A DNA stretch of 9,008 bases from CAZTGZ01 sp964613385 (GCA_964613385.1 CAZTGZ010000067.1:1-9008); one strand, 5' to 3'; shown: positions 1 through 7,401, counted from the first letter of the stretch. Program-made: numbers and translations. Notes: a model not told the origin generated them from the letters alone.

Positions 1-202
1 CGCACTTATGATGGGAGGATTCTTCTTATCTACCGCAGTAGGAAATAAATTATCCGGTATTTTGTCCGGATTATGGGAAGGATTCGAGGATAAATCCAAT
101 TTCTTCCTCATGAATTTCTTTTTGGTTTTCGTTGCGTTCATCGTCATGTTCATCCTGGTGAAATGGCTGGCGCAGATTATGAAAGAAAGAAACATTCACT
201 AA
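1..202 (+). CDS. POT/PTR2 family peptide transporter, C-terminal fragment (5' end outside window)
   Basis: This is the last 66 or so codons of a proton-coupled oligopeptide transporter; the frame is open to the left edge and ends in TAA at 200-202. The visible part starts with a conserved POT segment (MMGGFFLSTAVGNKLSG). It aligns with the equivalent region of the next gene (MMGTWFLASAYGQYGAG), so the two are paralogues. A loop with an acidic stretch follows, then a final hydrophobic helix (about 20 residues, FFLVFVAFIVMFILV) and a short basic cytoplasmic tail ending RNIH. The family sits in the inner membrane and imports di- and tripeptides with protons; the substrate here cannot be judged from the tail. 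It is followed after 9 bp by another POT gene, which suggests one transcript. The start and the N-terminal ExxER motif are not in the window. Confidence 0.88.
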   Translation, partial: ALMMGGFFLSTAVGNKLSGILSGLWEGFEDKSNFFLMNFFLVFVAFIVMFILVKWLAQIMKERNIH

Positions 203-211
203 GATAGAACC

Positions 212-1864
212 ATGAATCCGGCTGAATACACCCTCGAATCCATACAGGACTTTAAAGGAAAATACCCGAAGCAACTCTGGTACCTGTTTCTGATTGAAAT
301 GTGGGAACGCTTTACCTTTTACGGTATGCGCGCCCTGTTGGGATTATATATCTCTCACCTGATATTATCTGCTGATTTTCACAAAGCTGAAAAGGCGGAA
401 CTGGATGCTACGGTTGCGAAATATGCGGAAGTAGAAAAGGAAGTACTGGACGAAAATCATCCCAAATACTACATCGAAGCATCGCAGCGAAAATATCGGG
501 ATGAGGCGGAAGCTGTATCCAACCGACGTTATGGAACCATACAGGCCTTTATTTATGCCATGGCCTTTATCGGAGGTTTGTTTGCAGATAAGCTTTTTGG
601 ATTCCGGCGATCCATTTTTTGGGGAGGTGTGCTCATGGCCATCGGAACTTTTCTGATGGCAATTCCGGGTTCCTTTTCGTTCTATGCGGGAGTGAGTATC
701 CTGATTGTAGGAAACGGATTCTTCAAGCCCAATATTTCTACCATGGTCGGCAGCCTTTACCGACAGGGTGATGCCCGAAGGGATGCCGGATTCAGCTTAT
801 TTTATTCCGGAATAAATATCGGAGCCCTGGCGAGTGGATTAACCATAGCCTATATTGGAACCTCTGTGAGCTGGTCGCTGGGATTTGCCCTCGCCGGGGT
901 TTGTATGCTTTTCGGTCTGGGCATCTTTGTGTTTACGCAAAAAACGCTGGGACCAATCGGACTTCCACCTGAAAATGTAGATTTAAAGGCAAAGGTCGGC
1001 CCGATGAGTCGGGGCTGGTATTATCAATTGCTCACGCTGTTGTTCATTCCGGTTTTCTTCCTGCTGGTGTACTATCCTTTCGATATCAACTTAGGGAGCT
1101 TTTCCATGAGTTTTACCGATTTGATCTTCCTAGTTGCCGCGATATTTACCATAGGATATATCGTATATCAAATCACCATTTCCGAAAAACAAGAAGCCCG
1201 AAAACTGACAGTGGCCTCCATACTCATTTTGTTTTCCGCCCTGTTTTGGTCCTTTTTTGAGCAGGGAGGCGGCTCATTGAACTTCTTTGCCAATGGAAAC
1301 GTGAATGGCAAAGGCTTGAATATGACGCAGGTCAACAACTCGGTAAATGCCTTGTGGGTAGTAGTTTTAGCTCCTGTCATCGGATTGTTCTGGTTATTCT
1401 TGAACAAACGCAGAAAAGAGCCGAATACCATCGTTAAATTCGGATATGGATTTATTTTCCTCGGGTTGGGATTTCTGGGATTTTTCGCCAGCAGATACTT
1501 TGGAGATGCCAACGGGCTTACTCCACTCTGGATTTTTGTCGGAGCTTATCTGGTAGTAACTGTAGGTGAGCTGTGTCTTTCTCCCATCGGGTTATCCATG
1601 ATTACCAAACTGTCACCTCAACGCTTACACGGGGTGATGATGGGAACCTGGTTCCTGGCGAGTGCCTATGGTCAATACGGCGCCGGATTGATCGGTGCGG
1701 CTCTGGCTAAAGGAGACGAGACCATCGAAAATCCATCGAACTTTCAAAAATTGCTGACCTATACATCCGGTTATGAAAGTATCGGATATATCGCCATCAT
1801 TGCCGGTCTCGTTTTGATTCTGATCTCCCCTGCCCTGCGTAAAATGATGGGCGACGTAAAATAA
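212..1864 (+). CDS. POT/PTR2 family proton-dependent di/tripeptide transporter
   Basis: A full-length (550 aa) inner-membrane peptide:proton symporter. The helix 1 motif ExxERFxxYG is present at residues 29-38 (E29, E32, R33, G38), the residues linked to proton coupling. The helix 2-3 loop carries DKLFGFRR (126-133). GNGFFKPNIS lies at 167-176, and the PTR2 signature FSLFYSGINIGA at 195-206. E350 lies in the FWSFFEQGGG segment of the C-terminal half, and the GELCLSPIG motif spans 452-460. About 12 or more hydrophobic segments are visible. The loop between helices 1 and 2 (about 54-105) is long and charged, rich in Lys, Glu and Ala; a soluble helical insertion there is my inference. The gene starts 9 bp after an upstream paralogue and ends 5 bp before a secreted protein, so an operon is likely. 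Family assignment is firm; substrate range is not visible. Confidence 0.95.
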   Translation: MNPAEYTLESIQDFKGKYPKQLWYLFLIEMWERFTFYGMRALLGLYISHLILSADFHKAEKAELDATVAKYAEVEKEVLDENHPKYYIEASQRKYRDEAEAVSNRRYGTIQAFIYAMAFIGGLFADKLFGFRRSIFWGGVLMAIGTFLMAIPGSFSFYAGVSILIVGNGFFKPNISTMVGSLYRQGDARRDAGFSLFYSGINIGALASGLTIAYIGTSVSWSLGFALAGVCMLFGLGIFVFTQKTLGPIGLPPENVDLKAKVGPMSRGWYYQLLTLLFIPVFFLLVYYPFDINLGSFSMSFTDLIFLVAAIFTIGYIVYQITISEKQEARKLTVASILILFSALFWSFFEQGGGSLNFFANGNVNGKGLNMTQVNNSVNALWVVVLAPVIGLFWLFLNKRRKEPNTIVKFGYGFIFLGLGFLGFFASRYFGDANGLTPLWIFVGAYLVVTVGELCLSPIGLSMITKLSPQRLHGVMMGTWFLASAYGQYGAGLIGAALAKGDETIENPSNFQKLLTYTSGYESIGYIAIIAGLVLILISPALRKMMGDVK

Positions 1865-1869
1865 TCGCT

Positions 1870-2295
1870 ATGAAAACCATATTAACAACCTTGCTGCTCA
1901 TGTTGGGTGTCGCTGCTTTCGGGCAAAAGAAAGAAGACATGAAAACCTTTATTCGGTACGATGGCATTTATCAAAGTGTTGGCAAAATAGAAGGAGAAAA
2001 GGTGACATATCATTACCTGCGTTTTTTTAGCGATGGGGTTGTGTACAGCCATTATTCTACGCTACCTTATAAAGACATCAAGAAAATGCTCGACCGCAAG
2101 AACAAATCAGCCGAGCAAGGCATGTATGAGATGACCGAGGAGCATATTTACTTCACCATTACCGGAGAGCAAGGGACGATAGTGTACGACGGTCAAATCA
2201 GCGAAAAGTACTATCTGGACATATTGGGTAAGAATCTGGCTACAGGGGCTTCGGGTAAGGAGAGATATTATTTTATTAAGACGAAAGGGAAGTGA
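1870..2295 (+). CDS. small secreted protein of unknown function
   Basis: A 141-aa protein with a clear signal peptide: MKTIL, a hydrophobic core (TTLLLMLGVAAF), then GQ, with likely cleavage after AAFG (residue 18). The mature part is about 120 residues, charged and rich in Tyr, with alternating patterns that suggest beta strands (for example YHYLRFFSDGVVYSHYS at about 47-63 and EEHIYFTITGEQGTIVYDG at about 91-109). No cysteine and no lipobox are seen, so it is probably soluble in the periplasm or exported. I do not recognise the family. Its start is 5 bp after the peptide transporter stop, so it is very likely co-transcribed. A role connected to peptide uptake is possible by context only. 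A G-rich tandem repeat begins right after its stop. Confidence 0.8.
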   Translation: MKTILTTLLLMLGVAAFGQKKEDMKTFIRYDGIYQSVGKIEGEKVTYHYLRFFSDGVVYSHYSTLPYKDIKKMLDRKNKSAEQGMYEMTEEHIYFTITGEQGTIVYDGQISEKYYLDILGKNLATGASGKERYYFIKTKGK

Positions 2296-2303
2296 GGGGT
2301 GAG

Positions 2304-2435
2304 GGTTTACGAGGTTGAAGGTTTACGGGTTGGTTATGGAGATGGAGGGTGTTAGAGGTTTACGAGATTGAAGGTTTACGGGTTGGTTATGGAGATGGAG
2401 GGTGTTAGAGGTTAACGAGGTTGAAGGTTGACGGG
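2304..2435. repeat. 53-bp direct tandem repeat, about 2.5 copies, in G-rich spacer
   Basis: Unit 1 (2304-2356) and unit 2 (2357-2409) differ at one base of 53. Unit 3 (2410-2435) matches the first 26 bases with two changes and then diverges. Each unit begins GGTTTACGAGGTTGAAG and contains an internal near-repeat (GGTTTACG again 16 bp later). The plus strand is very poor in C: about seven in 165 bases, nearly all in an ACG context. The period is not a multiple of three and no frame is convincing, so it is non-coding. The block fills almost all of the 183-bp gap between the secreted protein stop and the PrsW-like gene start. The near identity of the first two units points to recent duplication. 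Function unknown. Confidence 0.92.
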
Positions 2436-2478
2436 AGAGCTGGAGGGAGATTGGGTTTGAATTTCTTTTATAACTAAA

Positions 2479-3885
2479 ATGGATTGGCTAATATTTTCTG
2501 TAATATCCTTATTTATCGCATGGATATGGGTCGATTATTACAGGCTGATTGATATTTACCGACCAAATCACCTCAAGTATTTTCTGTTTTCATTTGTCTT
2601 AGGTTGCCTGTCTGTGTTTGTTGTTTGGGGGCTGAATGATTATGTACTCGATTACACGCATTTCGAACAGAATGACCAATTTGTCAACGATTTTTTGTTC
2701 TGTGTTTTCAGGATTGGAGCCTTAGAAGAACTTGCCAAAATTATTCCATTGGGACTTTGTTATCTGATTTTCCGAAAAGAGTTCAAAGAACCTATAGATT
2801 ATCTCGCCTTTGCCTGTACTGCAGCGCTTGGGTTTGCGGCTGTCGAAAATGCCCTGTATTTTAAAAATCATGGCCCGGATATCATCGATGGACGAGCGAT
2901 TCTTTCCACCGTATCTCATATGTTCAATACAGGATTAATGGCTTATGGAATCATCCTGTACAAATTCAAACCCGGTCAATATAACAAATGGGTCATTGCA
3001 CTGTATTTTCTATTTTCCGCCATTTCGCACGGAGTCTATGATTTCTGGTTGATGTTTAACCCTGCCCAACCTTATGGGTTTATGCTGACGATTTTATACT
3101 TTCTGATTACCGTTTCACTTTTCTCAACCATCCTCAACAATTCGCTGAATCAAAGCAGTTTCTTTTCTTATAAGCATGTCATTGATTCGAAAAAAGTAAC
3201 CAATCAGCTCCTGCTATATTATGCGATTGTTTTCATCGCTCAGTCCGTATTTGTCTGGTTTGAAAACAGTTTTGTTGAAGGTGTATTAAATTTATATAAA
3301 TCTGCCCTCACTACCGGACCCATCGTATTGATAACCACCATAAGACTTGGAAGGTTCAAGCTTATCAGAAACCGATGGAATCCTTTGCGGCTGGAATTGC
3401 CATTCTATATTTTCAAGGGTTCACCCTTTGAACAGAACAGGGGCGTGATGAACATACAAATCAAGGGTGAAGCATATAATGAAGTACATGTCAATGCTTT
3501 CTATAATGAGTATTTCGGTCTTAAGCCCATGACTCAACGCAGAACGTATATCGAAAGAACCAGAATCGCATATATAGAAGACAAGTTATTCCTAAAATAT
3601 GACCAAACGTTTTACCTGGCCAGGATATATGATGATGGCATAGATGGAACGCATGAATCTGTACTCCTCAAGCCTAAAACAACCGGAACTACCCAAATGA
3701 ATGATGGAAGTCCGATTGTGGCCTTACTGAAGTTTGACGGGTTGGACCCAACAAACGATTGTGCACTGGAAGCGAAGGATTTTGCGTTCCTGGAATGGGG
3801 AATTTTAAAGGTCCTGCCTCAATCCGAAATTCTTCCGAACTCCAAGTCAGATATCATCGCGGAGTTGCCGGATGCTACGGAATAA
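2479..3885 (+). CDS. PrsW family intramembrane metalloprotease with C-terminal extension
   Basis: A 468-aa polytopic membrane protein. All PrsW hallmarks are present in order: EELAK (E83, E84, K87), GFAAVEN (E123, N124), SHMFNTG (H147) and SHGVYD (H184, D188). In the family these lie in membrane helices and form the active site that cuts substrates within the membrane; the best-known member acts on an anti-sigma factor. Hydrophobic helices are visible at about 2-19, 32-52, 71-98, 104-128, 140-160, 170-190 and 200-219. They are followed by two more at about 242-260 and 272-290. A soluble region from about 310 to 468 looks beta-rich and matches nothing I know. The substrate is unknown and no sigma/anti-sigma pair lies nearby. 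The ATG at 2479 gives a hydrophobic N-terminal helix and has no clear Shine-Dalgarno. It is separated from the upstream operon by the tandem repeat and converges with the kelch gene 50 bp downstream. Confidence 0.88.
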   Translation: MDWLIFSVISLFIAWIWVDYYRLIDIYRPNHLKYFLFSFVLGCLSVFVVWGLNDYVLDYTHFEQNDQFVNDFLFCVFRIGALEELAKIIPLGLCYLIFRKEFKEPIDYLAFACTAALGFAAVENALYFKNHGPDIIDGRAILSTVSHMFNTGLMAYGIILYKFKPGQYNKWVIALYFLFSAISHGVYDFWLMFNPAQPYGFMLTILYFLITVSLFSTILNNSLNQSSFFSYKHVIDSKKVTNQLLLYYAIVFIAQSVFVWFENSFVEGVLNLYKSALTTGPIVLITTIRLGRFKLIRNRWNPLRLELPFYIFKGSPFEQNRGVMNIQIKGEAYNEVHVNAFYNEYFGLKPMTQRRTYIERTRIAYIEDKLFLKYDQTFYLARIYDDGIDGTHESVLLKPKTTGTTQMNDGSPIVALLKFDGLDPTNDCALEAKDFAFLEWGILKVLPQSEILPNSKSDIIAELPDATE

Positions 3886-3935
3886 ACAAGCAGCTAATTC
3901 TCTTCATTACGATTCATCCAAATCGGACTTATCGA

Positions 3936-5108
3936 CTACTTATACCACTTTTCGGTCCAGGAATCCGTTCCAACTGTTACATATACAAAATAGACCGATT
4001 CTGTGTATTCAGAGGCATTTAGTTGAATCACATCATGGGCACCAAATTGGCGATCTAGAATGTTTTGTCCCAATTGATTATACATAGAAATAGATACCTT
4101 ATCCTGAACCCCGGCGTCTTTTTCTACCCGAAAAAATTCGGAATTTTTAATAACTCTCGGCCTGGATTGCAAGGCATCCGCACGATCAGACAGTGGAAAC
4201 ATCGGAGGGCAATATTTCAACAGAGAAACACCCGTGTTTTCAACCAGGTCGTTGCTTCCACCTACAGAATACAGGCAGCCATTTATGGTTACCAAACTGT
4301 GATAGCTTCTTCCTGTTTCAAATGGTTCGCTCACGTGATAGATGTCCTTGCGCACATTGTATATCCAGACTTTTTTAAGATTTTCTCCAGCGTTGTAGCC
4401 GCCGGTAATGAAAATAGCCGAATCTCCAATATTGGAAGCCGCCGGTGCGTGCAGGGCCTGAGGTAAATTTGCGATGGCCGACCAATTGTCGTTAGCACCC
4501 GTATATTTATGAGAGGAAACGACCGGAGCAGAGAATCCGCCTCCCCCAAAGCGATAAATATTTGAACCTACCGCAAGCACGGCTCCGTACCAGAAATTAG
4601 CATCCGGCAAGGCATTGAGCGAAAACCACTTATTCGAATCGGCATCAAAATACTGGCACAGGTTCTTGTTCGGCTGACCTGTTAAACAATAGAGTTTATT
4701 GTCGAGGCTTACGGCTTTATGAATGGCTGTAGCGACGGGCAATTTTGCGGCTTCGAACCATTTATTGGAATCGGCCACGTAGTAATAGTGCTTATCCAGG
4801 CGGGTTCCGGTGTTCGGAAATCCACCGCCAAAAAAATGGATATTCCCGTTTAAAACGGCTCCTGCCGGCTGTTGGGCTTTATATGGCACCGGAGCCATAG
4901 TATCCCATTTGTTCAAAGCAGGTTGATATCTCAGGTGCAGATCGGTTGCGCCACTGCTGCCTCCACCTCCCATTACATGGATATTTCCACGGAGTTCTAC
5001 CACAACCGGAAACGACAATTCTGCGGGCATATCTGCCATTTTCTGCCAGGGTTGAGCGTTTATGAACAGGGGGCTCAAAAGAGCATATAGCCATACGATT
5101 TTTTTCAT
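3936..5108 (-). CDS. secreted kelch-repeat beta-propeller protein with T9SS-type C-terminal tail
   Basis: A 390-aa exported protein. The signal peptide is MKKIVWLYALLSPLFINAQ, with cleavage after NA or AQ (residue 18-19). Residues 20-300 hold about five or six kelch-like blades, each with a Gly run and a downstream W or Y. Examples are HVMGGGG at 44-50, HFFGGG at 91-96, CLTGQ at 141-145, YRFGGGG at 185-191, IFITGGY at 232-238 and YSVGGS at 280-285; NKW repeats at 66-68, 116-118 and 159-161. Such domains fold as beta-propellers that bind ligands or proteins. The last 70 or so residues (VSISMYNQLGQNIL, then LNASEY, SVYFVYVT and WTEKWYK) resemble a T9SS type A sorting domain, so export across the outer membrane is likely. 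The reading frame stays open upstream to an ATG at 5228. That start is rejected because it would bury the signal peptide behind 40 unlike residues. Partner or substrate unknown. Confidence 0.87.
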   Translation of the reverse strand: MKKIVWLYALLSPLFINAQPWQKMADMPAELSFPVVVELRGNIHVMGGGGSSGATDLHLRYQPALNKWDTMAPVPYKAQQPAGAVLNGNIHFFGGGFPNTGTRLDKHYYYVADSNKWFEAAKLPVATAIHKAVSLDNKLYCLTGQPNKNLCQYFDADSNKWFSLNALPDANFWYGAVLAVGSNIYRFGGGGFSAPVVSSHKYTGANDNWSAIANLPQALHAPAASNIGDSAIFITGGYNAGENLKKVWIYNVRKDIYHVSEPFETGRSYHSLVTINGCLYSVGGSNDLVENTGVSLLKYCPPMFPLSDRADALQSRPRVIKNSEFFRVEKDAGVQDKVSISMYNQLGQNILDRQFGAHDVIQLNASEYTESVYFVYVTVGTDSWTEKWYK

Positions 5109-5128
5109 ATTGATCAGATTTAATGTAA

Positions 5129-5136
5129 CAAAGCTA
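5129..5136 (-). promoter_or_regulatory. candidate -7 element (TAGCTTTG) for the kelch gene
   Basis: On the minus strand TAGCTTTG matches the Bacteroidota -7 consensus TAnnTTTG. It lies 20 nt upstream of the chosen ATG at 5108, leaving room for a short leader. No well-spaced -33 TTTG is seen. It independently supports the start at 5108 over the ATG at 5228, which lies upstream of it. Confidence 0.5.
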
Positions 5137-5183
5137 AGATTTCTGAACAAAGTTGTTGAGGAAGGATTGGATTCCAAGCACCC

Positions 5184-5259
5184 GCTTTTGGTATAGAACC
5201 TATGAAACGTTTGGTCATGAGAAGCCAACGCACATTCCGAACTTCATTCTTGCGACAGA
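5184..5259. repeat. diverged dispersed repeat, copy A (upstream of kelch gene)
   Basis: This stretch aligns with 6072-6144 in the same orientation at about 50 of 69 gap-free positions. The best core is AGAAGCCAACGCA plus ATTCTTG. It lies between the lipoprotein stop and the kelch start, both on the minus strand. Read on the minus strand, one frame gives VRWLLMTKRFIGSIPK, which resembles the equivalent frame of copy B (MRWLLVTTDYISPIPK). The similarity may continue weakly toward the kelch start. It could be a decayed small gene, a regulatory leader or a non-coding repeat family. Confidence 0.6.
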
Positions 5260-5278
5260 TGAGAGAATATTCATGCTG

Positions 5279-5965
5279 TTAACGATTAATGAAATGTGAT
5301 TTTAACTGCCAGATGTGGCCATTTTGGTATTCGTAACGAACCAATCCAATGCCACGTGAGAAATAGATTTTCATAATTCTGTGAGGGTGAGGATTTTGAT
5401 TTTTTGGTGAAGAAATCTGAATGCATTTAAGATCAATATCATTTATCCTTAGGCTAGCTGAGGTATCTGACATGAATCGATCATTCGTATATGGTTGACC
5501 TTGAAAAAATGGAAAGTTTAAAAAATGCCCCATTGCAGAATTATTAAATGCATGTGCCGAATGTAAAACCACCCAACTTTTTCCTTCACTATATGTTTGT
5601 AAAAAGAACTGCATTCTGCTCTCGTTTTTTTTGTCAGCACTCATCCCATTATATTCAATATTTGAATGCATTAACAATAAACCATAGTTATACTTGCAAA
5701 CCTCATTACCGTCAACACATTGGTTGTCCGTAAAATTTTTGCGAATGTGAAATAGATTGAGCGTGTCCAAAATTCCTGAATCCAACAACTCGTATTCCCA
5801 CCAACTGCCTACCGGAAAAATCAGAAATTGAAATGCATCCGGATGTGCTTCTAAAATACTATCGCATTGAACAAGGCAAGGAGGGTTTTCTTTACAGGAA
5901 TATGTTGTCATTGACAATACGATGAACGCTGCAACAGGAATTAACCAAAGGTGGATAGCCTTCAT
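5279..5965 (-). CDS. putative lipoprotein of unknown function
   Basis: A 228-aa protein with a hydrophobic N-terminal segment (HLWLIPVAAFIVLSMTTYSC) ending at C24. This is a loose lipobox of the kind accepted in Bacteroidota. K25 and E26 follow, which may match the charged surface-export signal of Bacteroidota lipoproteins. The mature region has FPVGSWWEYELLDSG at about 50-64 and ends with a pattern YFSRGIGLVRYEYQNG at about 201-216, then W219 and a final LKSHFINR. In my recollection this GIGLV-x-YE pattern recurs in uncharacterised Bacteroidota lipoproteins; I cannot name a family. It has several cysteines (24, 30, 34, 83, 90, 181). It is transcribed in the same direction as the kelch gene, 170 bp upstream of it, so the two may be linked but probably have separate promoters. 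Composition is more AT-rich than the transporter genes. Confidence 0.75.
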   Translation of the reverse strand: MKAIHLWLIPVAAFIVLSMTTYSCKENPPCLVQCDSILEAHPDAFQFLIFPVGSWWEYELLDSGILDTLNLFHIRKNFTDNQCVDGNEVCKYNYGLLLMHSNIEYNGMSADKKNESRMQFFLQTYSEGKSWVVLHSAHAFNNSAMGHFLNFPFFQGQPYTNDRFMSDTSASLRINDIDLKCIQISSPKNQNPHPHRIMKIYFSRGIGLVRYEYQNGHIWQLKSHFINR

Positions 5966-5970
5966 ATTCT

Positions 5971-6003
5971 CAAATCTAATTTTTCTGCGGACATCTTAGC
6001 CAA
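5971..6003 (-). promoter_or_regulatory. candidate Bacteroidota promoter for the lipoprotein gene
   Basis: On the minus strand TAGATTTG (5971-5978) fits the -7 consensus TAnnTTTG, and TTGG (6000-6003) could serve as a -33 element, with 21 nt between them. The -7 element ends only 5 nt before the ATG at 5965, so the transcript would have almost no leader or none. Identification is by pattern only. Confidence 0.45.
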
Positions 6004-6071
6004 TTGAATTGTCATATTTCAGGGTAATTAAATGCTTTGAGAAATTGGATGAAGTTTATTTGTGCCCCGTA

Positions 6072-6144
6072 GCTTTGGTATTGGACTTATGTAGTCAGTT
6101 GTCACAAGAAGCCAACGCATATCCCAGGCTTTATTCTTGACAGA
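6072..6144. repeat. diverged dispersed repeat, copy B (upstream of lipoprotein gene)
   Basis: This is the partner of copy A at 5184-5259, in the same orientation, with a 1-nt and a 2-nt gap and about 72% identity over the aligned bases. On the minus strand an ATG opens a 30-codon frame beginning MRWLLVTTDYISPIPK and running to a stop near 6026. The equivalent frame in copy A starts with GTG and is longer. Eleven of 22 residues around this segment (from KN to IPK) agree, with several conservative changes. A translated or formerly translated element is therefore possible, but the length is too short to call a gene. Confidence 0.6.
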
Positions 6145-6288
6145 GGGGTTTAACCTATTCAAGCTTATGCTAATTCAATAAACCAGAATGTTGTCTGATA
6201 CAACACAAAATATTAACTTAGCAACTATATGCTTTTGGTCCAACAACCGGGGATTATTACAAAGTAACCAAAGTGAATTCGTTTTAAA

Positions 6289-7401
6289 ATGAATAGGTTA
6301 ATAGTTTATCTAAAAAATCAATTGACAATTAAATTAAATAATGCATCATTAATATTAAGACACTTTATTAAAAAATCAATTAATTATTTTTCATATCAAA
6401 TAAAAAAACATAACATTAGAGAACTTTATTCTAAAACCAATAATCTTAAAAATACAATTATACACTTTATCCAAATCGAACATAAATATAACTCTTTGGT
6501 TAAATCCCGAACAGAACCTAATGGTCAGTGTCAATTTTGTAATAACACAATAAACATGAGTGAAAAGTGTTCAAATTGCAACGAATTTCAAATTGACACT
6601 ACTGAATTGAATTTTATGTTAAATAACCTTGAGGAGACACCTAAATTCGGCCTATTCACCAAGTCTATTTTTTTATTCTTAATTACTATAATTTTATTTG
6701 ATTTAATCGGTGACAATATTTTTGGTTTTTGGGGAATTTCATTTGTTGGAAGTATTTCAATAATTGCATATTTCTATTTTTGGGGAACAAAATTCAATTT
6801 ATTAAATACAAATTCTGTACCTAGAATCAAATATAAATTTGACAAAATTCAGTTAAAACAAAAAAGAGAAGATTATCTTTTCATGACACGAACTTCAATA
6901 ATCGTCCCAATCTTCGCATTAATGGCAATTAATAATCCGGATTTAAATATGTTTAAGAAACATTTTACAAACACGACCCCAACACCAACAATTAAACATA
7001 CAAATTTAATGGTTTTTTCGATATTCGAATACACAATCAAAGAAAAATGCAAAAAATACACATATATTGGCTTATTCAATGGTATTCATTATGTCAATAC
7101 ATCCCTTATTGATTGCTCTGGCTACCGTTTAGGTGTGTCATATACCCAATTAGAGAGATATCGAATCAATGGAATTGAAATGATGCCAATAGTAATCGAT
7201 TCAATATATGATGATTTTCCTTTGGCAGGTAGCAAGATGAAAGTCGGAGATACAATTGTTCGAATAAATAACTCGTCGTTGAACGAAAAAATTAATTTAT
7301 TCGAATTTTTACAAAGTAATAAAGAAAAACCCATTAAATTAGTTCGAGTAAAAAAAGGCATCATTGATTCTATAATTGTAAGATCGGAATGGAGAAAATG
7401 A
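6289..7401 (+). CDS. zinc ribbon-transmembrane-PDZ-like protein of unknown function
   Basis: A 370-aa protein with an unusual domain order. Residues 1-75 are basic and rich in Lys, Asn and Ile, probably helical. A zinc-ribbon-like knuckle follows (CQFC at 81-84, CSNC at 94-97). Two hydrophobic helices lie at about 124-142 and 147-166, and a third at about 201-214. The C-terminal part, about 295-368, reads as a PDZ domain: IVIDSIYDDFPLAGSKMKVG, then DTIVRINNSS and strands to the end. PDZ domains of this kind bind peptide tails, often in membrane proteases and their partners, but no catalytic motif is present here. The gene is far more AT-rich than the transporters: one sampled 60-base line has 9 G+C, against 31 in a transporter line. 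Acquired DNA is therefore possible. No partner gene is adjacent in the same direction. The domain calls are mine from motifs. Confidence 0.75.
   Translation: MNRLIVYLKNQLTIKLNNASLILRHFIKKSINYFSYQIKKHNIRELYSKTNNLKNTIIHFIQIEHKYNSLVKSRTEPNGQCQFCNNTINMSEKCSNCNEFQIDTTELNFMLNNLEETPKFGLFTKSIFLFLITIILFDLIGDNIFGFWGISFVGSISIIAYFYFWGTKFNLLNTNSVPRIKYKFDKIQLKQKREDYLFMTRTSIIVPIFALMAINNPDLNMFKKHFTNTTPTPTIKHTNLMVFSIFEYTIKEKCKKYTYIGLFNGIHYVNTSLIDCSGYRLGVSYTQLERYRINGIEMMPIVIDSIYDDFPLAGSKMKVGDTIVRINNSSLNEKINLFEFLQSNKEKPIKLVRVKKGIIDSIIVRSEWRK

Larger units (their letters stand above)
5966..6288. other. 323-bp divergent intergenic region
   Basis: This gap separates the minus-strand lipoprotein from the plus-strand zinc ribbon-PDZ gene. 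It holds the lipoprotein promoter candidate (5971-6003) and repeat copy B (6072-6144). No tRNA, terminator hairpin or convincing coding frame was seen from 6145 to 6288. No exact TAnnTTTG element was found for the rightward gene; TATGCTTTTG at about 6227-6236 is only a loose match. Confidence 0.6.

Noticed and set aside
1168..1512. 114-codon minus-strand frame inside the peptide transporter gene
   Set aside because: It lies opposite a well-supported transporter with intact family motifs, and the translation is low in complexity and matches nothing.
2304..2435. CRISPR-like array
   Set aside because: The 53-bp units adjoin directly with no unique spacers, and only about 2.5 units exist. No cas genes are present.
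2304..2460. G-quadruplex cluster in the G-rich spacer
   Set aside because: GGG runs are mostly more than ten bases apart, too far for a standard quadruplex.
3872..4466. Plus-strand open frames opposite the kelch gene
   Set aside because: They are antisense to a gene with a signal peptide, kelch motifs and a sorting tail. Their translations show no domain pattern.
5109..5228. 40-residue N-terminal extension of the kelch protein from an ATG at 5228
   Set aside because: The extension lacks signal features and would bury a clear signal peptide that starts at 5108. A -7-like element lies between the two starts, and this stretch overlaps repeat copy A.
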